Assembly: GCF_036417845.1 (NCBI RefSeq)
Contig: NC_090010.1
Location: 4,196,503-4,260,502 of the forward strand
Direction of reading: 5' to 3'
Length of the DNA: 64,000 nucleotides
DNA from: Apteryx mantelli
Lineage: Eukaryota; Chordata; Aves; Apterygiformes; Apterygidae
A program made the translations under genes and the position numbers. Position 1 is the first letter of the stretch. Every line of letters starts with the position of its first letter. Below, piece after piece: positions 23,465 to 44,283 of the stretch. The notes under the pieces were generated by a model. It saw only the letters and a list, made by a program, of their open reading frames with translations. It searched no databases and was not told the DNA's origin.

Positions 23465-24540
23465 TTTGGGCGCGTCCGTGTACCCAGTGAGGCGGGGGAC
23501 CGGCCACGTGGGACCTGCATGGGACCGGGGGGGGGGGGGGGCACATGGCCAGTGCCAGCGCTGCGGCTTGGGGTGCAGCCTGTCACCGTGCTGTCACCCA
23601 CAACAGGATCCCCCCAGATCAGTCACAGCAGGGACCCCCCCCAATTTGGGCACAGCTGAATCCCCCATTCGGGCACATCTGGGTCCCCCCATTCAAGCAC
23701 ATCTGGGTGCCCCCATTTGGGCACTGCTGGGCCCCCCCAGGGCTGGGGATACGGCTGGGCCCCCCCAGGGACGCAGGGCTGTGCTGGCAGTGGGTGAGCC
23801 CCCCATCAGGGGCTGGGCAGGATTGGGCTGCCCCCCGCCCTGAAACGGCACCTGGGGGGCTGGGAACAGCCCCCACCCCATCACTGCCCCAGCCTCCCCC
23901 CCAGCTCTCCTGTGTTCCCCCCCCCCCTTTGGCCCTAATTAGTGCCTGTAATGAGCTTTGCCTCATTGCTGGAGCTGGTGTCCCTGATCCTGGTCACAGC
24001 GGAGGGAGCAGGAGGGTCACACCGGGCTGGTGGCTTTGCGGGGGGGCATGGTGTCACATGGGGAGGGGAACAGAGGTGTCACATGGGGGGGGGAAACTGG
24101 TTTGGGGGGGGGCTCAAACACTAGTGCAGGGAGCTGGCTTTTTTTTTGGGGGGGGGGGGTGTCTCACTAGAGCAAAGATTTGGTCACTTTTGGGGGGGGG
24201 GCATATGGTGGTTGTAGGGACACCAGGGGGTTCCCCATGGGGAAGGAGCTGGTGGCATTGGGGGGGGGGGGGGGTCCGACAGCCTCCAAGCCAGGGCTGG
24301 CTATTGCTAAGTCCCGCCCACCACATCTGCATCCAAGCCCCGCCCACACAGCCAGCATCCCTCCATCCCTGCCCCCTGTACCACCTCCATCCACAGCCGA
24401 GCCCCGCCCACACTATTTGCATAAAGCCACACCCACCACACCACCCGTTGCCAAGCTCCACCCTCCCTCCCGGCCCCACCCACCCTATTTGCATACCAGC
24501 CCCACCCACCCTCAGGCCCCACCCACCCCAGGGAGCCCCG
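23465..24540. other. Non-coding spacer with short repeats
   Basis: No gene seen. Contains GGGCACATCTGGGTCCCCCCATT-type repeats (23640-23740), a TAAT-containing patch (CCTAATTAGTGCCTGTAATGAG) at 23933-23955, G-run sequence (24030-24280) and a CACCC/octamer cluster at 24300-24540 described in the findings. Confidence 0.6.
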
Positions 24541-24564
24541 CCCCTGACGTGGTCCTGCAGGCAG

Positions 24565-24675
24565 CAGGGAGCTGCTCCGACCTGGCCGCGTCCGTCCACT
24601 GATGTACGCGCTGGAGCACCTCACCCACCGCCTGCGCCCCTACGGCTACCGGCCCCGCTACCGCCCCCTGCTGTG
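24565..24675 (+). pseudogene. Broken duplicate of the last exon of the C1GALT1-like gene
   Basis: The sequence matches the start and middle of exon 3 (21811 onward): GCTGCTCCGACCTGGCCG, then GTACGxGCTGGAGxACCTCACC and CTACGGCTACCGGCCCCGCT. Relative to the parent exon it lacks 16 nt (the parent's ACGTGAGCGGGGAGCA, just after CCAC(T)), which breaks the frame and makes an immediate TGA. The remainder reads [19 protein letters not shown] in another frame. An AG acceptor at 24559-24560 (CCTGCAG) precedes it. From that site the phase-0 reading runs 14 codons to the TGA, so use as an alternative short terminal exon cannot be excluded. Confidence 0.8.
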
Positions 24676-24699
24676 CCCCAACGTCTCCCCACCCACGGC

Positions 24700-25290
24700 C
24701 CACCGGCACTGCCGCGCTGTGTGGTCCCACCGCGCTGCGTGGTCCCACCACCACCACGTTGCATGGCTCCGATGGCACTGCCACGCTGCATGGTTCCCAT
24801 TGGCATGACCCTCCAGCATCACCATGTCGCATGGCTCCACTGGCACCGCCACGTTGCATTGTCCCACTGGCACCGCCGTGCTGCATGGCCTTCCAGGACT
24901 GCTGCGCTGCGTGGGTCTACCGGCACTGCCATGCGGCACGGCCCCACGGCACGGCCCTCCGGTGTTGCCACACTGCATGATCCCATCGGCAATGCCGCTC
25001 TGTGTGGTCCCATCAGCATGGCCCTGTGGCATGGCCCTCCGGCATCACCATGCTGCATGGCTCCACCAACACCACCACGCTGCGTGGTCCCCCCAGCACC
25101 ATCGTGCTGCACGGCATCACCACGCTGCATGGCTCCACCAGCACTGCCACACCGGATGGTCCCACTGGCATGGCTCCGTGGCACGGCTCTGCGCCACCAG
25201 CACGCTGCATGGCTCCACGGGCACCACCACGCTGCATGGTCCCACCACGCTGCATGGTCCCACCAGCATGGCCCTGCGGCTCAGCCCCAT
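24700..25290. repeat. Minisatellite between the C1GALT1-like gene and AGAP2
   Basis: Degenerate tandem units of roughly 27 bp around CACCACGCTGCATGGTCCCA followed by CCAGCACTGC. It begins where homology to the duplicated exon ends. Confidence 0.85.
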
Positions 25291-25299
25291 ACCAGGGCA

Positions 25300-26776
25300 C
25301 GGCTCCCCACCAGCATGACCCCCCCCCCCCCAGCCCACCTCCAGCCCCCCTCGGTGGCCACAGCCCCATGGTAGCCACGGCTCGTGGCTCACTGCAAGGA
25401 TTTGGGGGGGGGGGGCTGGTGCCGTGTCCCCCCCATCCCCGCGGCGCCGCGAAGGAGTGAGGCCATGGTCACAGCGCCAAAGTCCAACATTGTTACGTAC
25501 TTACAGTTATGACCTGCGAGATTAAAACGCTGTACAGGGACCCGGCACCCGTTTCCCCCCCCCCCCCCCACACCCCCCAAAAGTGCCCGCAGCCGCCCCG
25601 GCCCGCGGCACGGCCCCCCCCCCCCCACCGGGCCACAGTGGCCCCCGCTCAGCCGCCGCGCCGGCCGGGTCCCCCAGCGGTGCCGGGGCGGCAGGCGTCA
25701 CAGCAGGCGCCGATACATTCATTGGGGGGGGGGGGGGGAGGGGGATCCGGGATGCTCGGGGCAGGGGGATGCACCATGGCCCCCACCCCCCTGCCGGGAC
25801 TGGGCTGGGGCGGGGGAGCCCACATCCCCCTCTCGCCCCCAACACCAGCCAGAGAGGGACGTCACGGGCCCCCACGCTGGGCACCGGGGGGGGGGGGGGG
25901 GGGGCTGGCTCTATCCTAAGTCTAAACGAAGCAATAAATTAAAGAGGTTCCCAAGGGGACGCTGAGAAAAGGGGGGGGCAGGGAGAGGGGTCAGGCCACG
26001 GCGGGGTGGGGGGGTTTGTACAAAAGGTCGTCTAGAAAAGGATGGGGGGGGGGGGGACGCTGGGGGCTGCTCTGCTCCCGCCACGGCCCCCGCGCCCCAT
26101 GCCAGGGGCACGGGGTGGCACCGGCAGGGTGGCATGGACAGAGGTGATGGGGTGGGGTGAGCAAGGGGGGGGTCACCGATGTGGTGGTGTGGCCAGGGAC
26201 AGTGGTGACAAGGGTGGCCTGGGGTGGCAGGGACAGGGTGACCCAGCCAAGGGTGGCATGGACAAGGGTGGCCTGGATGGGATGGCATGAATGGGGTGGC
26301 CTGACCAAGGGTGGCCTGGATGGGGGTGGCCCAGGCAAGGGTGGCATGGACAGGGTGGCATGGATGGGGTGGCCCAGTCAAGGCTGGCTTGGCAAGGTGG
26401 CCTAGATAGGGGTGGCATGGACGAGGTGACATGGAGAGGGTGGCATGTGCATATCAAGGTGGGGTTGTCACCACCCATGGTGCCAGGCACGGCGGGGATC
26501 CCAGGCATCCCGACCCCGGCAGGGGCTGTGCAGGCAGTGTGGGGACCCCTGGGGCATCACGCACCGGCAGCGGGCGAGGAGCCCAGGCGTCCGGGCATCC
26601 CCTCACCCCCTGGCATGGAGGGGGGGGGGAGACAGGAGCAGAAGAGCCCCCAGCAGGAGCTGGATAATAAATAGAGCATCAAAAATACCAACCGTGCTGC
26701 GGCGGGCAGTGCCGGGGTGGCGTGGGGGGGGGGGTGGGGGGGCGCGTGCAGTCCGCCGCTGCCGGCCCCGGCCCGG
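25300..26776 (-). other. Probable AGAP2 3' UTR and downstream DNA
   Basis: No coding exon. Non-G-run islands at 25475-25540 (read on minus: TGTAAGTACGTAACAATGTTGG) and 25905-25950 (minus: TTTAATTTATTGCTTCGTTTAG) look like conserved 3' UTR segments. No AATAAA on the minus strand was found, so a variant signal may be used. A GGTGGCATGGACAAGGGTGGCCT repeat (about 20-35 bp units) occupies 26130-26460. Confidence 0.45.
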
Positions 26777-36359
<9,583 letters not shown>

Positions 36360-37159
36360 GGGTGCGGGCAGGGCCCCCCCGAGCCGGGCGGGCCGGGCCT
36401 CCCCCCCCCCGGGCTCCGGCGCCGCGCGCGGCTCCGCGTCCGCCGGTGCCGAATTGAGGCTCCGGCGCGGTCCCCACCCCCGGCCCTGCCTCCCCAAAGC
36501 CTTTCCCGCTCGCCCGCCCCCGGAGGGGTTGGCACCGCCGCCGGCCCCCCCCCGCTCCGCCCGCCGGATCGGGGCCGCCCCCCCCCCGCCCCGCCGCCGC
36601 CGCCGCCCCGGGGGGCTCCGCCGGGAGGAGGGGGGGGCGCAGCCCCGGGGCTAGCGAGCGGGCAGCGGCGACCGCGGGGGCATGGCCGGGGGCGGGGGTT
36701 TGGGGAGGGCGGGTTATTGGGGGTCCGGCGTTTGCGGGGGCCGCGGCGCGGGGGGGGCCATGCCCGGCCGCCGCGGTGCCGCCGCGGTGCCGCCGCGGTG
36801 CCGGTGCCGGCGGCTCACGGCAGCGCCCCGACGGGCTTCTCCTTTGTGGCGGCGCGGCGGGGCCGGGGCCGGGGCCGGGGCCCGGCGGTGGGGGGCCCTG
36901 CGCCGCCGGGGGGGGCCGGGGCCGCCGCTCTCCGCCATGTGCCGCTCCCGGGCGGCGGCGGCGGCGGCGACAGGGAGGGAGGGAGGGAGGGAGGGGGCGG
37001 GCGGTGGCCCCCGGTGCTACCGGGCACGCGCGAGCGCTCCCGGGAGCCCCCGCCTCCCTCCCCCCCCCCGGGGGCGGGAGGGACCCTCCGGACCCCCCCG
37101 GCACTGGCATCTGCGCCCGGACTGGCCTTCGCTGCTGGGAGCCACCTCTCAGCCCTTCC

Positions 37160-37795
37160 TCCTGCCCCCCTGCCTCCGTCCATCCCTCCATCCAGCTCTT
37201 CATCCCCTCCATCCCTCCATCCATCCCTGCATCTCTTCTCCCCCTCCATCCATCCAGCCCTCCATCCCCTCAGTCCTTCCCTTCACCCCTCCATCCATCC
37301 ATCCCCTCTACCCATCCCTGCATCTCTTCACCCACTCCATCCGTCCCTCCATCTGTCCCTTCACCCCCTCCATCCAATCCTTCACCCCTTCAGTCCCTCC
37401 TCCATCCATCCCTTCATCCTCTCCATGTCCCTTCATCCATCCCTTCACCCCTTCCATCTTTCCCTCCATCCCTCCCTGCACCTCTTCATCTACGCACCAC
37501 CCACCCCTCCATCCCTCTTTTCCCTCTCCTCCATCCCTCCATTCACCCCATCCTTCCCTTCACTGTCTCCATCCACCTCTCCATCTGTACAACCTGCATC
37601 CATCTCTCCACTCCTCCATTCACCCCTTCCATCCATTTCTTCAGTCTATTCCTCCATCTCTAGTTCTTCTTTCCACCCCTCATCCATCCCATCCATCCCT
37701 CTACCTCCATCTCTCTATCCACCTTCCATTCATCCCCCATCCCTTCCTGCACCCTTTCCTCCATCTACATCCATCCATCCACCCTTAGGCCACCT
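37160..37795. repeat. (CCAT)n/(CCCTCCAT)n microsatellite
   Basis: Over 600 bp of interrupted CCATCCATCCCTCC units with CACCCCTTCA spacers, on the opposite sense to the GGAT arrays at 33.8 and 43.5 kb. Confidence 0.92.
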
Positions 37796-38189
37796 CTTCC
37801 ACCCCTGCAGCCCCCCCTCCGTGGCTCCAGCTGCGCCCCGGCACCCCGAGGGCGCCGCGAGCGGGGCGCAGGCCGGGCCCGGGGGAGCAGCGAGCGGGCC
37901 CAGCCTGCCTCTGTTTTCTGGCATTTTTAGCAGCGGCGCAGAAATCCTCTGCATCCCGTTGCCGTGGCAACGGCGGGGCTGGAAATGCAGTAAAACAGCG
38001 GGATCTCGCCCCGGGGGCGGAGGCCGGGCACGCACGGGCTGGCACCGCCGCTGGCACCGGCACCGGGCGGTCACCGTGACGCCCCGTCCCCCCTCCCCGG
38101 GCCCACCGGGTCCCCGGGCCGCGCCGGCACGTCCCCCTCCCCGTCCCCGTGCCCTGCCCGTGTGAGCCATGGCCTGGCACGACGCAGGG

Positions 38190-38480
38190 ATGGATGTGAT
38201 GCCCGGGGGCCAGACACGGTGCCCAGGGATAGACATGGTGCCCAGGGACGGATACGGTGCCTGGGGACGGACATTGTGCCCAGGGACGGATACGATGCCC
38301 AGGGACAGATACGGTGCCAGGGGACAGATATGGTGCCAGGGGACAGATAACGGTGCCCAGGGACAGATACAGTGCCAGGGGATGGATACGGTGCCAGGGG
38401 ATGGATACAGTGCCCAGGAACAGACATGGTGCCTGGGGGCAGACACGGTGCTTGGGGACAGTCCCGGTGCCCGGGTGAGG
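38190..38480. repeat. 20-bp minisatellite upstream of AGAP2
   Basis: About fifteen units near GGTGCCCAGGGACAGATACG; several neighbouring units differ by one or two bases. Confidence 0.88.
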
Positions 38481-40359
38481 CTGGGCAGACAGGCGCCCCG
38501 TCCCCTCGGGGTGCACCCGTGGGTGCCAGGGCTGGGGCTGCCGGCACCCGGCAGGCAGGGACGGGCGACGGGGACCTGCCTGTGTACCCGTGTGGGGCGG
38601 CAGCGTGGCAGTCCCACCGGGAGGGACAAAAACGCCCCACGGCAGGGGGGGAACGCAGGTGCCCCTGGGGCGGCCCGCAGGGCCGGAGTGCTGCATCTCC
38701 CTCCCTGCACTGGGGTCCCCGGGGAGCCGAGCCGGCCCCCGCGCCCCCCCGGCGGGCTCGTGACAGCGCCGGGCGCGTCGCCACAGCAACCCGCCCACGG
38801 CCGTGCTCGCGCGGGGCGCGTGGCCGCCCGCCCCCCAACCTGCCTGCCGTGGGGGGGCCCGCACTCACCCCCCCCAAACTGCCCCGGGAACCCCGCGTCC
38901 CCCCTGCCACCGAGCCCCAGGGACAGGGCGGGGGGACACACAGTGTCCCCAGGCCAGGCCCCGACCCCCCCACGGGGGAGGCCTGGCCCCTCGTGGCACC
39001 CACCGGTGCCAGCGCTGGACCCCCCCAGTGCATCCCAGTCCCTCCCAGTGCCCCCACCCAGCAGGACCCCGGAGCGGGGCTGGGGACCCTCCCTGTCCCG
39101 GGGGGGGCGGCCGCAGCGGCACGAGCTCCCGGCCGTGGGGGTGACACCAGGTCATGCCAGGCCTGACCCCCTCCCCCGCTGCAGTCGCACCCCTACCCCA
39201 TCCCGCCGAGCCCCCCAACCCCTGCCTGCCCCCTAAGTGCCCCCCCCCAGCAGCGGGGGGCTGTGGGGCACAGGAAGGAGGGGCCATGCACCCCATTACG
39301 GGGGGGGGGGCTCAGGGGCAGGAACAGCACCCAGGCGGGCACCGGGGAGGGGGCCGCAGCCCCCCGGCGCTGGCGGTGGGTACCACGTCCCGGGCGCCTA
39401 GCAACAAGGCATCCCCCTGCTTCCCGTCGCCACGGCAACCGCGGCGCGGGGAGATGCTGGGGATGCGGGGGTTCGGCGCGGGGAGGGGGGGGCCCCAGGA
39501 GCGGAGCAGAGCCCGCCCCACACCAGCGCCCCCCCCGCCGTGCCGCCGTGGGGGCCGCAGGGGCCCATCTGGCCCCCCCCCGGGGGTGCGGGGCCCCAGC
39601 GGGGGGCGCTGGGGCCCCCCCAGGCGCCCGCCAGAGGTGAGGAAACGGCCCACGTCACCGACCACAGCGCCGGGGTTGTTGCAGCGGAAACCGCGCCGAC
39701 GGCACAGCCGCCATGGCCCGGGGGGCCACGCACCCCCCCCCACGGCCCCCCCACACCGCGCACGGTGCCCCACGGTCGGGTCCTTGCAGCAGGACGGTGC
39801 CCGCTGGGCCCAGCCCGCTGTGCCGCAGCCCCTGCCCACCCCGGCACAGTGCCGGGCAGGATGAGGCCTCGGCCCCGTGGGGGTCCCCGGGGTGCCAGGC
39901 TAGTGGGGGACCCTCAGTCGGGGCGTCCTGGCCCCCCCCCCAAACACAGCCCCCCCACCCCATCCCAGCACCCACAGGAAGTCAGCGCTGGCGGATGCGA
40001 GCGACGGGGCAGGCAGGCGGGAGGACGACGGGGCCCCATGGCCCCGAAACCCCCTGAAAGGGCGACGTGGCACCCCGTGACATCCCCCACAGTGCCACGC
40101 CGGCCTCGCGTCCCCCGCCGGGGAGCACCAGATTTGTCCGTCCATCTGTCTGTCTGCCCGTCCATCCAACTGCCCATCCGCTCACCTGTCCGCCTCTCCA
40201 TCCCTCCGTCTCCCCTGCCATCCCTCCAGCTGTCTCCCCCCCTCCCCGGCCCATCCGGGGGCTCCCCCGGGACCCCCAAGCACGGCGCTGCACCCCGCGG
40301 TGCCGGGGGTTGGGGGGGGGCCGCGGCTCGGGGCCGGCGGGTGCCAGCGCTGCGGGTAC

Positions 40360-40519
40360 CTTGCACGACGCTGAGCGAGGCGGTGAGGCCGGCCCGGAGC
40401 CGGGGGTCGGGCACCGTCTCCACCAGCCGGATCAGCTTGTTCACGTGCTTCTTGGCCCCCTCGTGCCGCTTCACCTCGGCCCGGATGGCGGCCAGCACCA
40501 GCTGCCGGGGGGCGCTCAT
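40360..40519 (-). CDS. AGAP2: Alternative first coding exon of AGAP2 (short, PIKE-A-like form)
   Basis: An ATG at 40519 opens 53 codons plus one base, ending in a GT donor (AAG/GTACCC at 40359). The peptide starts MSAPRQLVLAAIRAEVKRHE and continues as a Lys/Arg-rich helix. This is the kind of N-terminus carried by short AGAP isoforms (AGAP2 short form and AGAP1). Its ending phase (1, final base G) matches AGAP2 exon 2 at 32898, giving the junction E-A-L-V-N-S-Q-E-W. The long exon gives K-A-L-V at the same place. The short protein would be about 850 aa and lack the Pro-rich N-terminus. It implies a second promoter about 4.2 kb upstream of the long-form start. Confidence 0.88.
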
Positions 40520-41882
40520 GGCGCCCGGCTGCCCCTCGGCACCCCGCTAGCGCCGCGCCGGGCCCCGCCGGCTCCCCGGGGCCATGGCTCGGCCCCGGCC
40601 TCGTCCGTCCCCCCCCCCCACAAATCCGCAGCCTCACCCGCCCCGGGCCATCCGGCCCCGCTGCGCCTCGCTGCGCCTCGCCGCGCTTCCTGGCTGGCGT
40701 CACCCCGGTGGGGCTGGCGTCACCCCGGTGGGGCCGGCGCGGGTGCCCGCCGGCGGGCGCAGGGCTGGGCCTGGGAACTGCCGGCCCACGGAGCCCCGGC
40801 GGGCGGCGACGCGCCGGTGCCCGGCCCCGCCGGCGCGTCGGGGCACGTTGGGGCACGCTGGGGCCCATCGGGCAGCCCGGCTTGCCCATCCGCCCCGCGC
40901 GTGCCTGCCGCCACCGCCGCCACCACCACCCCGCCGCCCCCAGGCACCCGCTGGGGTCATGCACGTGCGGGCGCCGGGGCCAGGCTGGGGACCCCCCCCC
41001 CGGGACGCCCGCAGACGGGGGCACGGCAGGGAAACGCCCGGGAGGCATCGGAGATGCGCGGGCGCTGGGAACAAGGTGGGACGTGCCGGGGACACGTTGG
41101 GGACACGCCTGGGCTGCACGCAGCAAAGGCACGCGCAGGCCAGGGACATGCACAAGCTGGGGACACCAGGGACGTGCCACAGGCATGCACACGCTAAGGA
41201 CACGCCACGGACATGCACACACAGCCTAGGGACACGCCAGGGCCATATGCAGCTGCGTGGACACGCTCGGGACATGCATGTGGCCACGCACACGCGCTAG
41301 GAGCACACACAAGGGACATGCATGCAGCCGCGCAGCCCCCCGCACGCGCACACGCCGGCGGCACGCTCCCCCCCAAAACACGCATGCAACCTGCATGCAC
41401 GGGGGTCCAACCCCCCCCCCCCCCCCCCATGTAGGATGTCGCATGGGCACGCTGGGGACGGGACAATGAGCCGGGGTGGCTGGACTCCTGGGTGCACCCC
41501 AGGGCCCACGTAAGCCACATCCCCATAGTGCCTTTGGGTGAGGGTCTGTCCCCACAACCAGCATGTCCCGGGAGGGGGGGGGTGACAGTCATGTCCTCCC
41601 CATGTCCCTGTCCCCGGTGCAGCTCTGAGCAGAGCCGTGGCCCCAGCAGGGTTGGGAAGCGCCCGGGAGGAAACACAACCTCCCCCCTCGTCCCCCCCCC
41701 CCACGGCTTCCTGCCGCCGTGACGTGGCCCAGCACCTGTTGGGGAGGGGGGGCAGCACCCACAGGAACAGCGCCGGGGCAATCGCAGCGCCGGTGGCCGT
41801 GCCGCGCGCGCGTCCCCGGGGTCCCCACGGCAGAGGCAGGGTGGCGGGGGCGAGTGGAGGTTTATTGCCCCGCGCGGGCGGC
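40520..41882. other. Spacer between the EndoU-like gene and AGAP2 alternative exon
   Basis: CpG-rich sequence to about 40960 is the likely promoter of the short AGAP2 form, with a duplicated TGGCTGGCGTCACCCCGGTGGGG near 40690-40735. It is followed by a GGGACATGCACACGC / GGACACGCCxGGG repeat (41080-41320) and unique spacer. An AATAAA on the minus strand at 41861-41866 ends the EndoU-like gene. Confidence 0.55.
41861..41866 (-). terminator. Poly(A) signal of the EndoU-like gene
   Basis: Reads AATAAA on the minus strand only 17 bp after the stop codon, so the 3' UTR is very short. Confidence 0.8.
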
Positions 41883-44234
41883 TCAGGGGCTCACGGGGTA
41901 CGAGGAGGCCACGAAGCGCTGGCCGTCCCCGTAGAAGGAGTTGGTCCAGGAGTAGGTCTGGATCCGGGCGGCTTTGCCCCCCAGGCTCACGTGGCACCTG
42001 CGGGGACCGAGACGGCGTTGTGACCCATGGGGCCAGGGCCGCGGACGGCAGAGCCCATCCACGCCACCCCCGGGTGCGGGTGCCCCCCACTCACTGCTGG
42101 TCGGGCCGGGCTTTGTAGCACAGGGTGTAGAGGGCCAGGTCGAACTCGGGGCTGGAGCCCATGAAGACGGAGCCGATGCTCTTGAGGTAGCCGCTCCAGC
42201 GGTACTGCAGGGCCAGGACGTCGGGGAAGGCAGCCCACTGCGGGCACAGGGGCGCGTTCGGGGGACGCCGGGGACGGCCATGCTGGGGAGGGTCACGGGG
42301 GCACGAGGACTGGGGTGACAGTCACAGGGGGGAGATAGGAACCGTGGGGACGGTCATGGGGCAACGGGGACCCTGAGGTTGGTCGCAGGGGGACGGAGAC
42401 CCTGGGGATGGACGTAGAGGAAGAAGGACCTTGGGGATGATGAGGGGGAAGAGGGTCTCTGGGGACATTCACTGGGAGGAGGTTTGGGATCTTGGGGATG
42501 GCCATAGGGGGACACGGACCCTGGGAACAGGCACAGGGACTCTGGGGATGCCTGTGGCTGGGATATAGGCGCTGGGGACAAGTCGGGGAGCTGCCAGGAC
42601 CCGTGTCCCTTGGGTGATGGGAACTGTCCCCTCCTGGGGGGTCCCCTGTCCCCGCACTCACGGGCCCATCGTAGCTGTAGCTCAGGTAGTTGAGTTGTCC
42701 CGATTTCTCCAGCTCGTAGAGCTGGACCCAGCTGTGGCAGCCTGACACCGTCCCCTTCTTGATCTCCCCTGGGCAGAGAGCGGGGTGAGGACAACGTGTC
42801 CCCGTGTCCCCAAGCTCTGTCCCCCCATCCGCCCCATATCCCCAGGTCCCCATCTCCCCCTGTTCTCATCCCCAGGGACTCTGCCCCCTGCATTCCCTTG
42901 TCTTTCCCTTCCCCATGTGTCCCATATCCCCCCCGTCCCCCCGGCTCCATCCTCCCTGTCCCCCCCCGTGGTACCGTGGAAGACGTGCTCAAAGCCGGAG
43001 GAGTCGAGGGCCGCCCCGCTGGAGCGCGAGTACAGCCCGAACCACATGTCCTTCAGGTCAGCCTGGAAAGCGTCCGCCGAGGGGTACAGGCCTGGGGGGA
43101 CCGCGGTGCCGTGGGGCCAGGCCGGGGGGGGGCACAGCCACCCCCAGCCCAGGCAGTGCCAGCCCCTTGCTGGCCCCATGGTATCCCCAGCCCCGTTTCC
43201 CTCCCGTCCCCTGTCCCCATCCCCTACCCTTGGCGAGGAAGAAGCGCGTGAGCGTGGCCATGACGGGCGTCCGGAAGACAGCCTCCAGGAAGGCCTCCTC
43301 CTCCTCCTCCTCCTCGGACGTCAGCGTCTCGCTGTGGCCCGTCATCTTGTCGTAGTTGTCCAGGAGGGCCAGGAGCCGGGCAAAGGTGGGCTTGGCAAAG
43401 AGCGTGGCCTCCGCCACGTACTTGAAGAGGCTGGGCCACGGGGAAGGTGAAGGAGATATGGCGACAGGAGCGGAGGCACAGGAGAAGGTTATATGGGTGG
43501 GTGGATATGGGATGGATGGACAGATAGGGGATGGCTGGAAGGACAGCAGACAGATGGATAAGGATGGAAGGACAGACAGGTGGACAACAAGATGGATATG
43601 GGTGGACAGAGATAGATGCACTGAGGGATGGATCAGTGTAGGTTGGATGGATGGATATAGGATGGAAGAAGAGAAAAATATATACAGGCAGATGGACAGA
43701 TGATTGAATGGACAGACAGACAGACAGACAGACATGGATGTTTGAAGGACAGATAGATAGCTGCATGGCTAGTTAGATGGCCAGATGGGTGGATAAACCA
43801 ATGAGCAGATGGACAGACAGATGGCCAAAAGGACAGACAGCCAGGCGGGTGGAGGGACAGACAGGTGCCTGGGCACTTCCCACGCTCTTCCCCCCGCTCG
43901 GCACCTCTTCGAGGCATAGTCCTTGCCGGCGCTGGCCTCCGAGGTCAGGATCCTGTGCTGCAGGTCGAGGATGATCTCCCCGCTGGCGGCCCGGTTCCCG
44001 TCGGCGGCGTAGAGCTGCTCCGAGACGTCCCTGAGCTCGTCGTCGGAGATGGAGCGGAGGGCGAGGAGCTCGGCCCGCTCGCGCCCTGGGGATGAGAGAG
44101 GGAGAGAAAAGAGAGATGCGGGTTCAGCGGGCGCCGCGGCTGTGACATCCCCGACCTGCAGCCGCCCCCTCACCGAAAAAGGCCCCGTGGGTCAAGCAGG
44201 GCAGGAGGCAGAGCAGCCCCAGCGCCGCTGCCAT
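41883..44234 (-). CDS. Secreted EndoU-family (XendoU) endoribonuclease-like protein
   Basis: EndoU (XendoU) enzymes cleave RNA at uridylates in a metal-dependent way. Seven coding exons on minus: 44234-44174, 44085-43905, 43430-43228, 43091-42975, 42768-42662, 42237-42095, 41997-41883; 308 aa. A signal peptide covers about residues 1-18 ([17 protein letters not shown]). One EndoU domain fills the rest. The expected catalytic residues are present: His184 in SGFEHVFHG, His199 in [10 protein letters not shown], and Lys242 in WSGYLKSIG, followed by [18 protein letters not shown]. There is no somatomedin-B domain, unlike human ENDOU, so it resembles the short poly(U)-specific endoribonuclease-like proteins of non-mammals. 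An E-run (seven Glu) lies in exon 3. It is transcribed divergently from TSPAN31 and sits in the AGAP2-TSPAN31 interval, where the human order has no gene. Symbol left blank because orthology to ENDOU is uncertain. Confidence 0.88.
42290..42560. repeat. Degenerate GGGGACGGAGACCCTGGGGATGG repeat in an EndoU-like intron
   Basis: Repeated ACCxTGGGGATGGxCxTAGGGGGA modules every 30-35 bp or so. Confidence 0.65.
43485..43860. repeat. (GGAT)n/(GACA)n microsatellite in an EndoU-like intron
   Basis: Interrupted GGATGGATGGACAGATA arrays with a (GACA)n run at about 43712-43732. Confidence 0.92.
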
Positions 44235-44276
44235 GGTGCCGTTCCCCCCCTCCCTCCACAGCCCAGCCGCCTGCGT

Positions 44277-44283
44277 TTATATC
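44277..44283 (-). promoter_or_regulatory. TATA box of the EndoU-like gene
   Basis: ATATAAA on the minus strand, about 43 bp upstream of the start codon, predicts a very short 5' UTR. GATA-type motifs (TTATCAG and AGATAG on minus, 44290-44305) lie just upstream. It contrasts with the TATA-less CpG promoters of its neighbours and suggests tissue-restricted expression (inference). Confidence 0.6.

Larger units (their letters stand above)
36360..40359. other. AGAP2 long-form promoter and DNA up to the alternative exon
   Basis: 36360-37100 is a CpG-dense, TATA-less block upstream of the long-form start, with repeated GCCGCGGTGCC (36770-36800) and GGGCCGGGGCC (36852-36882). It is followed by a (CCAT)n array, unique sequence at 37790-38150, a GGTGCCCAGGGACAGATAC repeat at 38190-38480, and G/C-rich spacer to 40359. 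No other coding exon was found. Long + strand open frames here are antisense shadows. Confidence 0.55.
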
